From Euwallacea fornicatus (taxonomy: Eukaryota > Arthropoda > Insecta > Coleoptera > Curculionidae), in contig NW_027096033.1 of NCBI RefSeq assembly GCF_040115645.1, positions 310,001 to 374,000 of the forward strand: 64,000 nucleotides of DNA, in the 5' to 3' direction. This document shows positions 35,903 to 48,222 of this stretch, piece after piece. The stretch's first letter is position 1; each line of letters begins with the position of its first letter. The translations under genes and the position numbers were made by a program. The notes beneath the pieces were generated by a model, which was given only the letters and a program-made list of their open reading frames with translations, was not told the origin of the DNA and searched no databases.

Positions 35903-38900
35903 AAATTAATCAGCTCGACGAGATCTTTAAAATGACACAACAATTCATGATTGCATCTTGGTGAATTTCCAAGAAAAATAGTACTTTATGTGCTCAAACA
36001 CACAACTTTTGTGACTTTTCCAATTTTGAAACTCGATAACTTTGGCAAATGTGGACCAAATTTGTTAAACAAAGTGTCAAATTAATCAGCTCGACGAGAT
36101 CTTTAAAATGACACAACAATTCATGATTGCATCTTGTTGAATTTCCAAGAAAAATAGTACTTTATGTGCTCAAACACACAACTTTTGTGACTTTTCCAAT
36201 TTTGAAGCTCGATAACTTTGGCAAATTAGGACCAAATTTGTTAAACAAAGTGTCAAATTAATCAGCTCGACGAGATCTTTAAAATGACACAACAATTCAT
36301 GATTGCATCTTGTTGAATTTCCAAGAAAAATAGTACTTTATGTGCTCAAACACACAACTTTTGTGACTTTTCCAATTTTGAAGCTCGATAGCTTCGGCAA
36401 ATGAAGACCAAATTTGTTAAACAAAGTGTCAAATTAATCATCTCGACGAGATCTTTAAAATGACACAACACACCATGATTACATCTTGTTGAACTTCCAA
36501 GAAAAATAATACTTTATGTGCTCAAACACACAACTTTTGTGACTTTTCAAACTTTGAAGCTCGATAGCTTCGGCAAATGAAGACCAAATTTGTTAAACAA
36601 AGTGTCAAATTAATCAGCTCGACGAGATTTTGAATATGTCACAACACATCATCATTGCACCTTGTTGAACTTCCAAGAAAAATAGTACATTATGTGCTCA
36701 AACACACAACTTTTGTGACTTTTCCAATTTTGAAGCTCGATAACTTTGGCAAATGTGGACCAAATTTGTTAACCAAAGTGTCAAATTAATCAGCTCGACG
36801 AGATCTTTAAAATGACACAACAATTCATGATTGCATCTTGTTGAATTTCCAAGAAAAATAGTACTTTATGTGCTCAAACACACAACTTTTGTGACTTTTC
36901 CAATTTTGAAGCTCGATAACTTTGGCAAATGTGGACCAAATTTGTTAAACAAAGTGTCAAATTAATCAGCTCGACGAGATCTTTAAAATGACGCAACACA
37001 TCATCATTGCACCTTGTTGAACTTCCAAGAAAAATAGTACATTATGTGCTCAAACACACAAATTTTGTGACTTTTCAAACTTTCAAGCTCGATAGCTTCG
37101 GCAAATGAAGACCAAATTTGTTAAACAAAGTGTCAAATTAATCATCTCGACGAGATCTTTAAAATGACACAACACACCATGATTACATCTTGTTGAACTT
37201 CCAAGAAAAATAGTACTTTATGTGCTCAAACACATAACTTTTGTGACTTTTCCAATTTTGAAGCTCGATAACTTTGGCAAATTAGGACCAAATTTGTTAA
37301 ACAAAGTGTCAAATTAATCAGCTCGACGAGATCTTTAAAATGACACAACAATTCATGATTGCATCTTGTTGAATTTCCAAGAAAAATAGTACTTTATGTG
37401 CTCAAACACACAACTTTTGTGACTTTTCCAATTTTGAAGCTCGATAGCTTCGGCAAATGAAGACCAAATTTGTTAAACAAAGTGTCAAATTAATCATCTC
37501 GACGAGATCTTTAAAATGACACAACACACCATGATTACATCTTGTTGAACTTCCAAGAAAAATAATACTTTATGTGCTCAAACACACATATTTTGTGACT
37601 TTTCAAACTTTGAAGCTCGATAACTTTGGCAAATGTGGACCAAATTTGTTAACCAAAGTGTCAAATTAATCATCTCGACGAGATCTTTAAAATGACACAA
37701 CACACCATGATTGCATCTTGTTGAATTTCCAAGAAAAATAGTACTTTATGTGCTCAAACACACAACTTTTGTGACTTTTCAAACTTTGAAGCTCGATAGC
37801 TTCGGCAAATGAAGACCAAATTTGTTAAACAAAGTGTCAAATTAATCAGCTCGACGAGATTTTGAATATGTCACAACACATCATGATTGCATCTTGTTGA
37901 ATTTCCAAGAAAAATAGTACTTTATGTGCTCAAACACACAACTTTTGTGACTTTTCCAATTTTGAAGCTCGATAACTTTGGCAAATGTGGACCAAATTTG
38001 TTAACCAAAGTGTCAAATTAATCAGCTCGACGAGATCTTTAAAATGACACAAAAATTCATGATTGCATCTTGTTGAATTTCCAAGAAAAATAGTACTTTA
38101 TGTGCTCAAACACACAACTTTTGTGACTTTTCCAATTTTGAAGCTCGATAACTTTGGCAAATGTGGACCAAATTTGTTAACCAAAGTGTCAAATTAATCA
38201 GCTCGACGAGATCTTTAAAATGACACAACAATTCATGATTGCATCTTGTTGAATTTCCAAGAAAAATAGTACTTTATGTGCTCAAACACACAACTTTTGT
38301 GACTTTTCCAATTTTGAAGCTCGATAACTTTGGCAAATGTGGACCAAATTTGTTAAACAAAGTGTCAAATTAATCAGCTCGACGAGATCTTTAAAATGAC
38401 ACAACAATTCATGATTGCATCTTGTTGAATTTCCAAGAAAAATAGTACTTTATGTGCTCAAACACACAACTTTTGTGACTTTTCCAATTTTGAAGCTCGA
38501 TAACTTTGGCAAATGTGGACCAAATTTGTTAACCAAAGTGTCAAATTAATCAGCTCGACGAGATCTTTAAAATGACACAACAATTCATGATTGCATCTTG
38601 TTGAATTTCCAAGAAAAATAGTACTTTATGTGCTCAAACACACAACTTTTGTGACTTTTCCAATTTTGAAACTCGATAACTTTGGCAAATGTGGACCAAA
38701 TTTGTTAAACAAAGTGTCAAATTAATCAGCTCGACGAGATCTTTAAAATGACACAACAATTCATGATTGCATCTTGTTGAATTTCCAAGAAAAATAGTAC
38801 TTTATGTGCTCAAACACACAACTTTTGTGACTTTTCCAATTTTGAAGCTCGATAACTTTGGCAAATGTGGACCAAATTTGTTAACCAAAGTGTCAAATTA

Positions 38901-39774
38901 ATCAGCTCGACGAGATCTTTAAAATGACACAACAATTCATGATTGCATCTTGGTGAATTTCCAAGAAAAATAGTACTTTATGTGCTCAAACACACAACTT
39001 TTGTGACTTTTCCAATTTTGAAACTCGATAACTTTGGCAAATGTGGACCAAATTTGTTAAACAAAGTGTCAAATTAATCAGCTCGACGAGATCTTTAAAA
39101 TGACACAACAATTCATGATTGCATCTTGTTGAATTTCCAAGAAAAATAGTACTTTATGTGCTCAAACACACAACTTTTGTGACTTTTCCAATTTTGAAGC
39201 TCGATAACTTTGGCAAATTAGGACCAAATTTGTTAAACAAAGTGTCAAATTAATCAGCTCGACGAGATCTTTAAAATGACACAACAATTCATGATTGCAT
39301 CTTGTTGAATTTCCAAGAAAAATAGTACTTTATGTGCTCAAACACACAACTTTTGTGACTTTTCCAATTTTGAAGCTCGATAGCTTCGGCAAATGAAGAC
39401 CAAATTTGTTAAACAAAGTGTCAAATTAATCATCTCGACGAGATCTTTAAAATGACACAACACACCATGATTACATCTTGTTGAACTTCCAAGAAAAATA
39501 ATACTTTATGTGCTCAAACACACAACTTTTGTGACTTTTCAAACTTTGAAGCTCGATAGCTTCGGCAAATGAAGACCAAATTTGTTAAACAAAGTGTCAA
39601 ATTAATCAGCTCGACGAGATTTTGAATATGTCACAACACATCATCATTGCACCTTGTTGAACTTCCAAGAAAAATAGTACATTATGTGCTCAAACACACA
39701 ACTTTTGTGACTTTTCCAATTTTGAAGCTCGATAACTTTGGCAAATGTGGACCAAATTTGTTAACCAAAGTGTC
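35903..39774. repeat. 17-monomer higher-order repeat, copy 2 and start of copy 3
   Basis: Monomers 205-221 (35903-38894) follow copy 1. The first monomer has CTTGGTGAATTT instead of CTTGTTGAATTT. Monomer 222 (38895) has the same CTTGGTG and GAAACTCG, so copy 3 begins there and runs as F, F with TTAGGACC, F(s), T, G/H to 39774. Copy 3 then diverges: an extra F with GCATGTTG at 39951 is inserted before the H with TTTCAAGC at 40127. Confidence 0.87.
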
Positions 39775-40654
39775 AAATTAATCAGCTCGACGAGATCTTT
39801 AAAATGACACAACAATTCATGATTGCATCTTGTTGAATTTCCAAGAAAAATAGTACTTTATGTGCTCAAACACACAACTTTTGTGACTTTTCCAATTTTG
39901 AAGCTCGATAACTTTGGCAAATGTGGACCAAATTTGTTAACCAAAGTGTCAAATTAATCAGCTCGACGAGATCTTTAAAATGACACAACAATTCATGATT
40001 GCATGTTGTTGAATTTCCAAGAAAAATAGTACTTTATGTGCTCAAACACACAACTTTTGTGACTTTTCCAATTTTGAAGCTCGATAACTTTGGCAAATGT
40101 GGACCAAATTTGTTAAACAAAGTGTCAAATTAATCAGCTCGACGAGATCTTTAAAATGACGCAACACATCATCATTGCACCTTGTTGAACTTCCAAGAAA
40201 AATAGTACATTATGTGCTCAAACACACAAATTTTGTGACTTTTCAAACTTTCAAGCTCGATAGCTTCGGCAAATGAAGACCAAATTTGTTAAACAAAGTG
40301 TCAAATTAATCATCTCGACGAGATCTTTAAAATGACACAACACACCATGATTACATCTTGTTGAACTTCCAAGAAAAATAGTACTTTATGTGCTCAAACA
40401 CACAACTTTTGTGACTTTTCCAATTTTGAAGCTCGATAACTTTGGCAAATTAGGACCAAATTTGTTAAACAAAGTGTCAAATTAATCAGCTCGACGAGAT
40501 CTTTAAAATGACACAACAATTCATGATTGCATCTTGTTGAATTTCCAAGAAAAATAGTAGTTTATGTGCTCAAACACACAACTTTTGTGACTTTTCCAAT
40601 TTTGAAGCTCGATAGCTTCGGCAAATGAAGACCAAATTTGTTAAACAAAGTGTC
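39775..40654. repeat. Rearranged end of the third 17-monomer copy
   Basis: Monomers 227-231 run F, F with GCATGTTG, H with TTTCAAGC, T with an 'o' TTAGGACC end, and F with GTAGTTTA and an 's' end. They match 36783-37486 with one extra F inserted and with CACACAAC where the earlier copies read CACATAAC. The stretch joins the 17-monomer and 13-monomer arrays. Confidence 0.78.
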
Positions 40655-42942
40655 AAATTAATCATCTCGACGAGATCTTTAAAATGACACAACACACCAT
40701 GATTACATCTTGTTGAACTTCCAAGAAAAATAATACTTTATGTGCTCAAACACACAACTTTTGTGACTTTTCAAACTTTGAAGCTCGATAGCTTCGGCAA
40801 ATGAAGACCAAATTTGTTAAACAAAGTGTCAAATTAATCAGCTCGACGAGATTTTGAATATGTCACAACACATCATGATTGCATCTTGTTGAATTTCCAA
40901 GAAAAATAGTACTTTATGTGCTCAAACACACAACTTTTGTGACTTTTCCAATTTTGAAGCTCGATAACTTTGGCAAATGTGGACCAAATTTGTTAACCAA
41001 AGTGTCAAATTAATCAGCTCGACGAGATCTTTAAAATGACACAACAATTCATGATTGCATCTTGTTGAATTTCCAAGAAAAATAGTACTTTATGTGCTCA
41101 AACACACAACTTTTGTGACTTTTCCAATTTTGAAGCTCGATAACTTTGGCAAATGTGGACCAAATTTGTTAACCAAAGTGTCAAATTAATCAGCTCGACG
41201 AGATCTTTAAAATGACACAACAATTCATGATTGCATCTTGTTGAATTTCCAAGAAAAATAGTACTTTATGTGCTCAAACACACAACTTTTGTGACTTTTC
41301 CAATTTTGAAGCTCGATAACTTTGGCAAATGTGGACCAAATTTGTTAAACAAAGTGTCAAATTAATCAGCTCGACGAGATCTTTAAAATGACGCAACACA
41401 TCATCATTGCACCTTGTTGAACTTCCAAGAAAAATAGTACATTATGTGCTCAAACACACAAATTTTGTGACTTTTCAAACTTTGAAGCTCGATAGCTTCG
41501 GCAAATGAAGACCAAATTTGTTAAACAAAGTGTCAAATTAATCAGCTCGACGAGATTTTGAAGATATCACAACACATCGTGATTGCATCTTGTTGAACTT
41601 CCAAGAAAAATAATACTTTATGTGCTCAAACACACAACTTTTGTGACTTTTCCAATTTTGAAGCTCGATAACTTTGGCAAATGTGGACCAAATTTGTTAA
41701 ACAAAGTGTCAAATTAATCAGCTCGACGAGATCTTTAAAATGACGCAACACATCATCATTGCACCTTGTTGAACTTCCAAGAAAAATAGTACATTATGTG
41801 CTCAAACACACAAATTTTGTGACTTTTCAAACTTTCAAGCTCGATAGCTTCGGCAAATGAAGACCAAATTTGTTAAACAAAGTGTCAAATTAATCAGCTC
41901 GACGAGATTTTGAAGATATCACAACACATCGTGATTGCATCTTGTTGAACTTCCAAGAAAAATAATACTTTATGTGCTCAAACACACATATTTTGTGACT
42001 TTTCAAACTTTGAAGCTCGATAACTTTGGCAAATGTGGACCAAATTTGTTAACCAAAGTGTCAAATTAATCAGCTCGACGAGATCTTTAAAATGACACAA
42101 CAATTCATGATTACATCTTGTTGAACTTCCAAGAAAAATAGTACTTTATGTGCTGAAACACACAACTTTTGTGACTTTTCAAACTTTGAAGCTCGATAGC
42201 TTCGGCAAATGAAGACTAAATTTGTTAAACAAAGTGTCAAATTAATCACCTCAACGAGATTATAAAGATGTCACAACACATCATGATTGCATCTTGTTGA
42301 ATTTCCAAGAAAAATAGTACTTTATGTGCTCAAACACACAACTTTTGTGACTTTTCAAACTTTGAAGCTCGATAGCTTCGGCAAATGAAGACCAAATTTG
42401 TTAAACAAAGTGTCAAATTAATCAGCTCGACGAGATCTTTAAAATGACACAACAATTCATGATTGCATCTTGTTGAATTTCCAAGAAAAATAGTACTTTA
42501 TGTGCTCAAACACACAACTTTTGTGACTTTTCCAATTTTGAAGCTCGATAACTTTGGCAAATGTGGACCAAATTTGTTAAACAAAGTGTCAAATTAATCA
42601 GCTCGACGAGATCTTTAAAATGACGCAACACATCATCATTGCACCTTGTTGAACTTCCAAGAAAAATAGTACTTTATGTGCTCAAACACACAACTTTTGT
42701 GACTTTTCCAATTTTGAAGCTCGATAACTTTGGCAAATGTGGACCAAATTTGTTAAACAAAGTGTCAAATTAATCAGCTCGACGAGATCTTTAAAATGAC
42801 GCAACACATCATCATTGCACCTTGTTGAACTTCCAAGAAAAATAGTACTTTATGTGCTCAAACACACAACTTTTGTGACTTTTCCAATTTTGAAGCTCGA
42901 TAGCTTCGGCAAATGAAGACCAAATTTGTTAAACAAAGTGTC
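40655..42942. repeat. 13-monomer (2288-bp) higher-order repeat, copy 1
   Basis: Monomers 232-244 run T with AATAAT, G, F, F, H, K, H with TTTCAAGC, K with CACATATTTTG, F with CATGATTAC and TGCTGAAAC, C variant with GAATTTCC, F, H with TACTTTA and 'o' end, H with TACTTTA and 's' end. It contains two H-K dimers. Confidence 0.88.
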
Positions 42943-45230
42943 AAATTAATCATCTCGACGAGATCTTTAAAATGACACAACACACCATGATTACATCTTG
43001 TTGAACTTCCAAGAAAAATAATACTTTATGTGCTCAAACACACAACTTTTGTGACTTTTCAAACTTTGAAGCTCGATAGCTTCGGCAAATGAAGACCAAA
43101 TTTGTTAAACAAAGTGTCAAATTAATCAGCTCGACGAGATTTTGAATATGTCACAACACATCATGATTGCATCTTGTTGAATTTCCAAGAAAAATAGTAC
43201 TTTATGTGCTCAAACACACAACTTTTGTGACTTTTCCAATTTTGAAGCTCGATAACTTTGGCAAATGTGGACCAAATTTGTTAACCAAAGTGTCAAATTA
43301 ATCAGCTCGACGAGATCTTTAAAATGACACAACAATTCATGATTGCATCTTGTTGAATTTCCAAGAAAAATAGTACTTTATGTGCTCAAACACACAACTT
43401 TTGTGACTTTTCCAATTTTGAAGCTCGATAACTTTGGCAAATGTGGACCAAATTTGTTAACCAAAGTGTCAAATTAATCAGCTCGACGAGATCTTTAAAA
43501 TGACACAACAATTCATGATTGCATCTTGTTGAATTTCCAAGAAAAATAGTACTTTATGTGCTCAAACACACAACTTTTGTGACTTTTCCAATTTTGAAGC
43601 TCGATAACTTTGGCAAATGTGGACCAAATTTGTTAAACAAAGTGTCAAATTAATCAGCTCGACGAGATCTTTAAAATGACGCAACACATCATCATTGCAC
43701 CTTGTTGAACTTCCAAGAAAAATAGTACATTATGTGCTCAAACACACAAATTTTGTGACTTTTCAAACTTTGAAGCTCGATAGCTTCGGCAAATGAAGAC
43801 CAAATTTGTTAAACAAAGTGTCAAATTAATCAGCTCGACGAGATTTTGAAGATATCACAACACATCGTGATTGCATCTTGTTGAACTTCCAAGAAAAATA
43901 ATACTTTATGTGCTCAAACACACAACTTTTGTGACTTTTCCAATTTTGAAGCTCGATAACTTTGGCAAATGTGGACCAAATTTGTTAAACAAAGTGTCAA
44001 ATTAATCAGCTCGACGAGATCTTTAAAATGACGCAACACATCATCATTGCACCTTGTTGAACTTCCAAGAAAAATAGTACATTATGTGCTCAAACACACA
44101 AATTTTGTGACTTTTCAAACTTTCAAGCTCGATAGCTTCGGCAAATGAAGACCAAATTTGTTAAACAAAGTGTCAAATTAATCAGCTCGACGAGATTTTG
44201 AAGATATCACAACACATCGTGATTGCATCTTGTTGAACTTCCAAGAAAAATAATACTTTATGTGCTCAAACACACATATTTTGTGACTTTTCAAACTTTG
44301 AAGCTCGATAACTTTGGCAAATGTGGACCAAATTTGTTAACCAAAGTGTCAAATTAATCAGCTCGACGAGATCTTTAAAATGACACAACAATTCATGATT
44401 ACATCTTGTTGAACTTCCAAGAAAAATAGTACTTTATGTGCTGAAACACACAACTTTTGTGACTTTTCAAACTTTGAAGCTCGATAGCTTCGGCAAATGA
44501 AGACTAAATTTGTTAAACAAAGTGTCAAATTAATCACCTCAACGAGATTATAAAGATGTCACAACACATCATGATTGCATCTTGTTGAATTTCCAAGAAA
44601 AATAGTACTTTATGTGCTCAAACACACAACTTTTGTGACTTTTCAAACTTTGAAGCTCGATAGCTTCGGCAAATGAAGACCAAATTTGTTAAACAAAGTG
44701 TCAAATTAATCAGCTCGACGAGATCTTTAAAATGACACAACAATTCATGATTGCATCTTGTTGAATTTCCAAGAAAAATAGTACTTTATGTGCTCAAACA
44801 CACAACTTTTGTGACTTTTCCAATTTTGAAGCTCGATAACTTTGGCAAATGTGGACCAAATTTGTTAAACAAAGTGTCAAATTAATCAGCTCGACGAGAT
44901 CTTTAAAATGACGCAACACATCATCATTGCACCTTGTTGAACTTCCAAGAAAAATAGTACTTTATGTGCTCAAACACACAACTTTTGTGACTTTTCCAAT
45001 TTTGAAGCTCGATAACTTTGGCAAATGTGGACCAAATTTGTTAAACAAAGTGTCAAATTAATCAGCTCGACGAGATCTTTAAAATGACGCAACACATCAT
45101 CATTGCACCTTGTTGAACTTCCAAGAAAAATAGTACTTTATGTGCTGAAACACACAACTTTTGTGACTTTTCAAACTTTGAAGCTCGATAGCTTCGGCAA
45201 ATGAAGACTAAATTTGTTAAACAAAGTGTC
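42943..45230. repeat. 13-monomer (2288-bp) higher-order repeat, copy 2
   Basis: Monomers 245-257 follow copy 1 in the same order. The match breaks inside the last monomer (45055-45230): its left half is H with TACTTTA, but its right half carries TGCTGAAAC and GAAGACTAAA, the end found before C monomers. A normal C follows at 45231. This is another crossover placed within a monomer. Confidence 0.87.
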
Positions 45231-48222
45231 AAATTAATCACCTCAACGAGATTATAAAGATGTCACAACACATCATGATTACATCTTGTTGAACTTCCAG
45301 GAAAAATAGTACTTTATGTGCTCAAACACACATATTTTGTGACTTTTCAAACTTTGAAGCTCGATAACTTTGGCAAATGTGGACCAAATTTGTTAACCAA
45401 AGTGTCAAATTAATCAGCTCGACGAGATCTTTAAAATGACACAACAATTCATGATTGCATCTTGTTGAATTTCCAAGAAAAATAGTACTTTATGTGCTCA
45501 AACACACAACTTTTGTGACTTTTCCAATTTTGAAACTCGATAACTTTGGCAAATGTGGACCAAATTTGTTAAACAAAGTGTCAAATTAATCAGCTCGACG
45601 AGATCTTTAAAATGACACAACAATTCATGATTGCATCTTGTTGAATTTCCAAGAAAAATAGTACTTTATGTGCTCAAACACACAACTTTTGTGACTTTTC
45701 CAATTTTGAAGCTCTATAACTTTGGCAAATGTGGACCAAATTTGTTAACCAAAGTGTAAAATTAATCAGCTCGACGAAATTTTGAATATGTCACAACACA
45801 TCATGATTGCATCTTGTTGAATTTCCAAGAAAAATAGTCCTTTATGTGCTCAAACACACAACTTTTGTGACTTTTCCAATTTTGAAGCTCGATAACTTTG
45901 GCAAATGTGGACCAAATTTGTTAAACAAAGTGTCAAATTAATCAGCTCGACGAGATCTTTAAAATGACGCAACACATCATCATTGCACCTTGTTGAACTT
46001 CCAAGAAAAATAGTACATTATGTGCTCAAACACACAAATTTTGTGACTTTTCAAACTTTGAAGCTCGATAGCTTCGGCAAATGAAGACCAAATTTGTTAA
46101 ACAAAGTGTCAAATTAATCAGCTCGACAAGGTTATGAAGATGTCACAACACATCATGATTACATCTTGTTGAACTGCCAAGAAAAATAGTACTTTATGTG
46201 CTGAAACACACAACTTTTGTGACTTTTCCAATTTTGAAGCTCGATAACTTTGGCAAATGTGGACCAAATTTGTTAAACAAAGTGTCAAATTAATCAGCTC
46301 GACGAGATCTTTAAAATGACGCAACACATCATCATTGCACCTTGTTGAACTTCCAAGAAAAATAGTACATTATGTGCTCAAACACACAAATTTTGTGACT
46401 TTTCAAACTTTGAAGCTCGATAGCTTCGGCAAATGAAGACCAAATTTGTTAAACAAAGTGTCAAATTAATCAGCTCGACGAGATTTTGAAGATATCACAA
46501 CACATCGTGATTGCATCTTGTTGAACTTCCAAGAAAAATAGTAGTTTATGTGCTCAAACACACAACTTTTGTGACTTTTCCAATTTTGAAGCTCGATAAC
46601 TTTGGCAAATGTGGACCAAATTTGTTAAACAAAGTGTCAAATTAATCAGCTCGACGAGATCTTTAAAATGACGCAACACATCATCATTGCACCTTGTTGA
46701 ACTTCCAAGAAAAATAGTACATTATGTGCTCAAACACACAAATTTTGTGACTTTTCAAACTTTGAAGCTCGATAGCTTCGGCAAATGAAGACCAAATTTG
46801 TTAAACAAAGTGTCAAATTAATCAGCTCGACGAGATCTTTAAAATGACACAACAATTCATGATTGCATCTTGTTGAATTTCCAAGAAAAATAGTAGTTTA
46901 TGTGCTCAAACACACAACTTTTGTGACTTTTCAAACTTTGAAGCTCGATAACATTGGCAAATGTGTACCAAATTTCTTAAACAAAGTGTCAAAGTAATCA
47001 CCTCAACGAGATTTTAGAGATGTCACAACACATCATGATTACATCTTGTTGAACTTTCAAGAAAAATAGTACTTTATGTGCTCAAACACACAACTTTTGT
47101 GACTTTTCAAACTTTGAAGCTCGATAGCTTCGGCAAATGAAGACCAAATTTGTTAAACAAAGTGTCAAATTAATCAGCTCGACGAGATTTTGAATATGTC
47201 ACAACACATCATGATTGCATCTTGTTGAATTTCCAAGAAAAATAGTACTTTATGTGCTCAAACACACAACTTTTGTGACTTTTCCAATTTTGAAGCTCGA
47301 TAACTTCGGCAAATGTGGACCAAATTTGTTAAACAAAGTGTCAAATTAATCAGCTCGACGAGATCTTTAAAATGACGCAACACATCATCATTGCACCTTG
47401 TTGAACTTCCAAGAAAAATAGTACATTATGTGCTCAAACACACAACTTTTGTGACTTTTCAAACTTTGAAGCTCGATAGCTTCGGCAAATGAAGACCAAA
47501 ATTGTTAAACAAAGTGTCAAATTAATCAGCTCGACGAGATTTTGAATATGTCACAACACATCATGATTGCATCTTGTTGAATTTCCAAGAAAAATAGTAC
47601 TTTATGTGCTCAAACACACAACTTTTGTGACTTTTCCAATTTTGAAGCTCGATAACTTTGGCAAATGTGGACCAAATTTGTTAACCAAAGTGTCAAATTA
47701 ATCAGCTCGACGAGATCTTTAAAATGACACAACAATTCATGATTGCATCTTGTTGAATTTCCAAGAAAAATAGTACTTTATGTGCTCAAACACACAACTT
47801 TTGTGACTTTTCCAATTTTTAAGCTCGATAACTTTGGCAAATGTGGACCAAATTTGTTAACCAAAGTGTCAAATTAATCAGCTCGACGAGATCTTTAAAA
47901 TGACACAACAATTCATGATTGCATCTTGTTGAATTTCCAAGAAAAATAGTACTTTATGTGCTCAAACACACAACTTTTGTGACTTTTCCAATTTTTAAGC
48001 TCGATAACTTTGGCAAATGTGGACCAAATTTGTTAACCAAAGTGTCAAATTAATCAGCTCGACGAGATCTTTAAAATGACACAACAATTCATGATTGCAT
48101 CTTGTTGAATTTCCAAGAAAAATAGTACTTTATGTGCTCAAACACACAACTTTTGTGACTTTTCCAATATTGAAGCTCGATAACTTTGGCAAATGTGGAC
48201 CAAATTTGTTAACTAAAGTGTC
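45231..48222. repeat. Transition zone with degenerate and mixed monomers
   Basis: Monomers 258-274 include C, F with GAAACTCG, F with AAGCTCTATAAC and GTGTAAAATTA, G with GACGAAAT and TAGTCC, H, the first R (46111), H, K with GTAGTTTA, H, F joined to the divergent AAAGTAATCACC monomer (46991), G, H, G, and F monomers with CCAATTTTTAAG. Private substitutions are denser here than in the flanking blocks. This is where the left-domain markers give way to the right-domain markers. Confidence 0.8.

Noticed and set aside
25343..45230. Large block duplications as certain biological events
   Set aside because: Near-identical tandem copies can also arise from misassembly of satellite reads. I report them as seen in the sequence but do not treat copy number as proven.
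46118..46327. A 69-codon open frame on the minus strand
   Set aside because: It lies wholly within satellite monomers 263-264 and exists only because R-type and private substitutions remove stops usual in that frame. There is no homology, no codon signature and no conservation in other copies.
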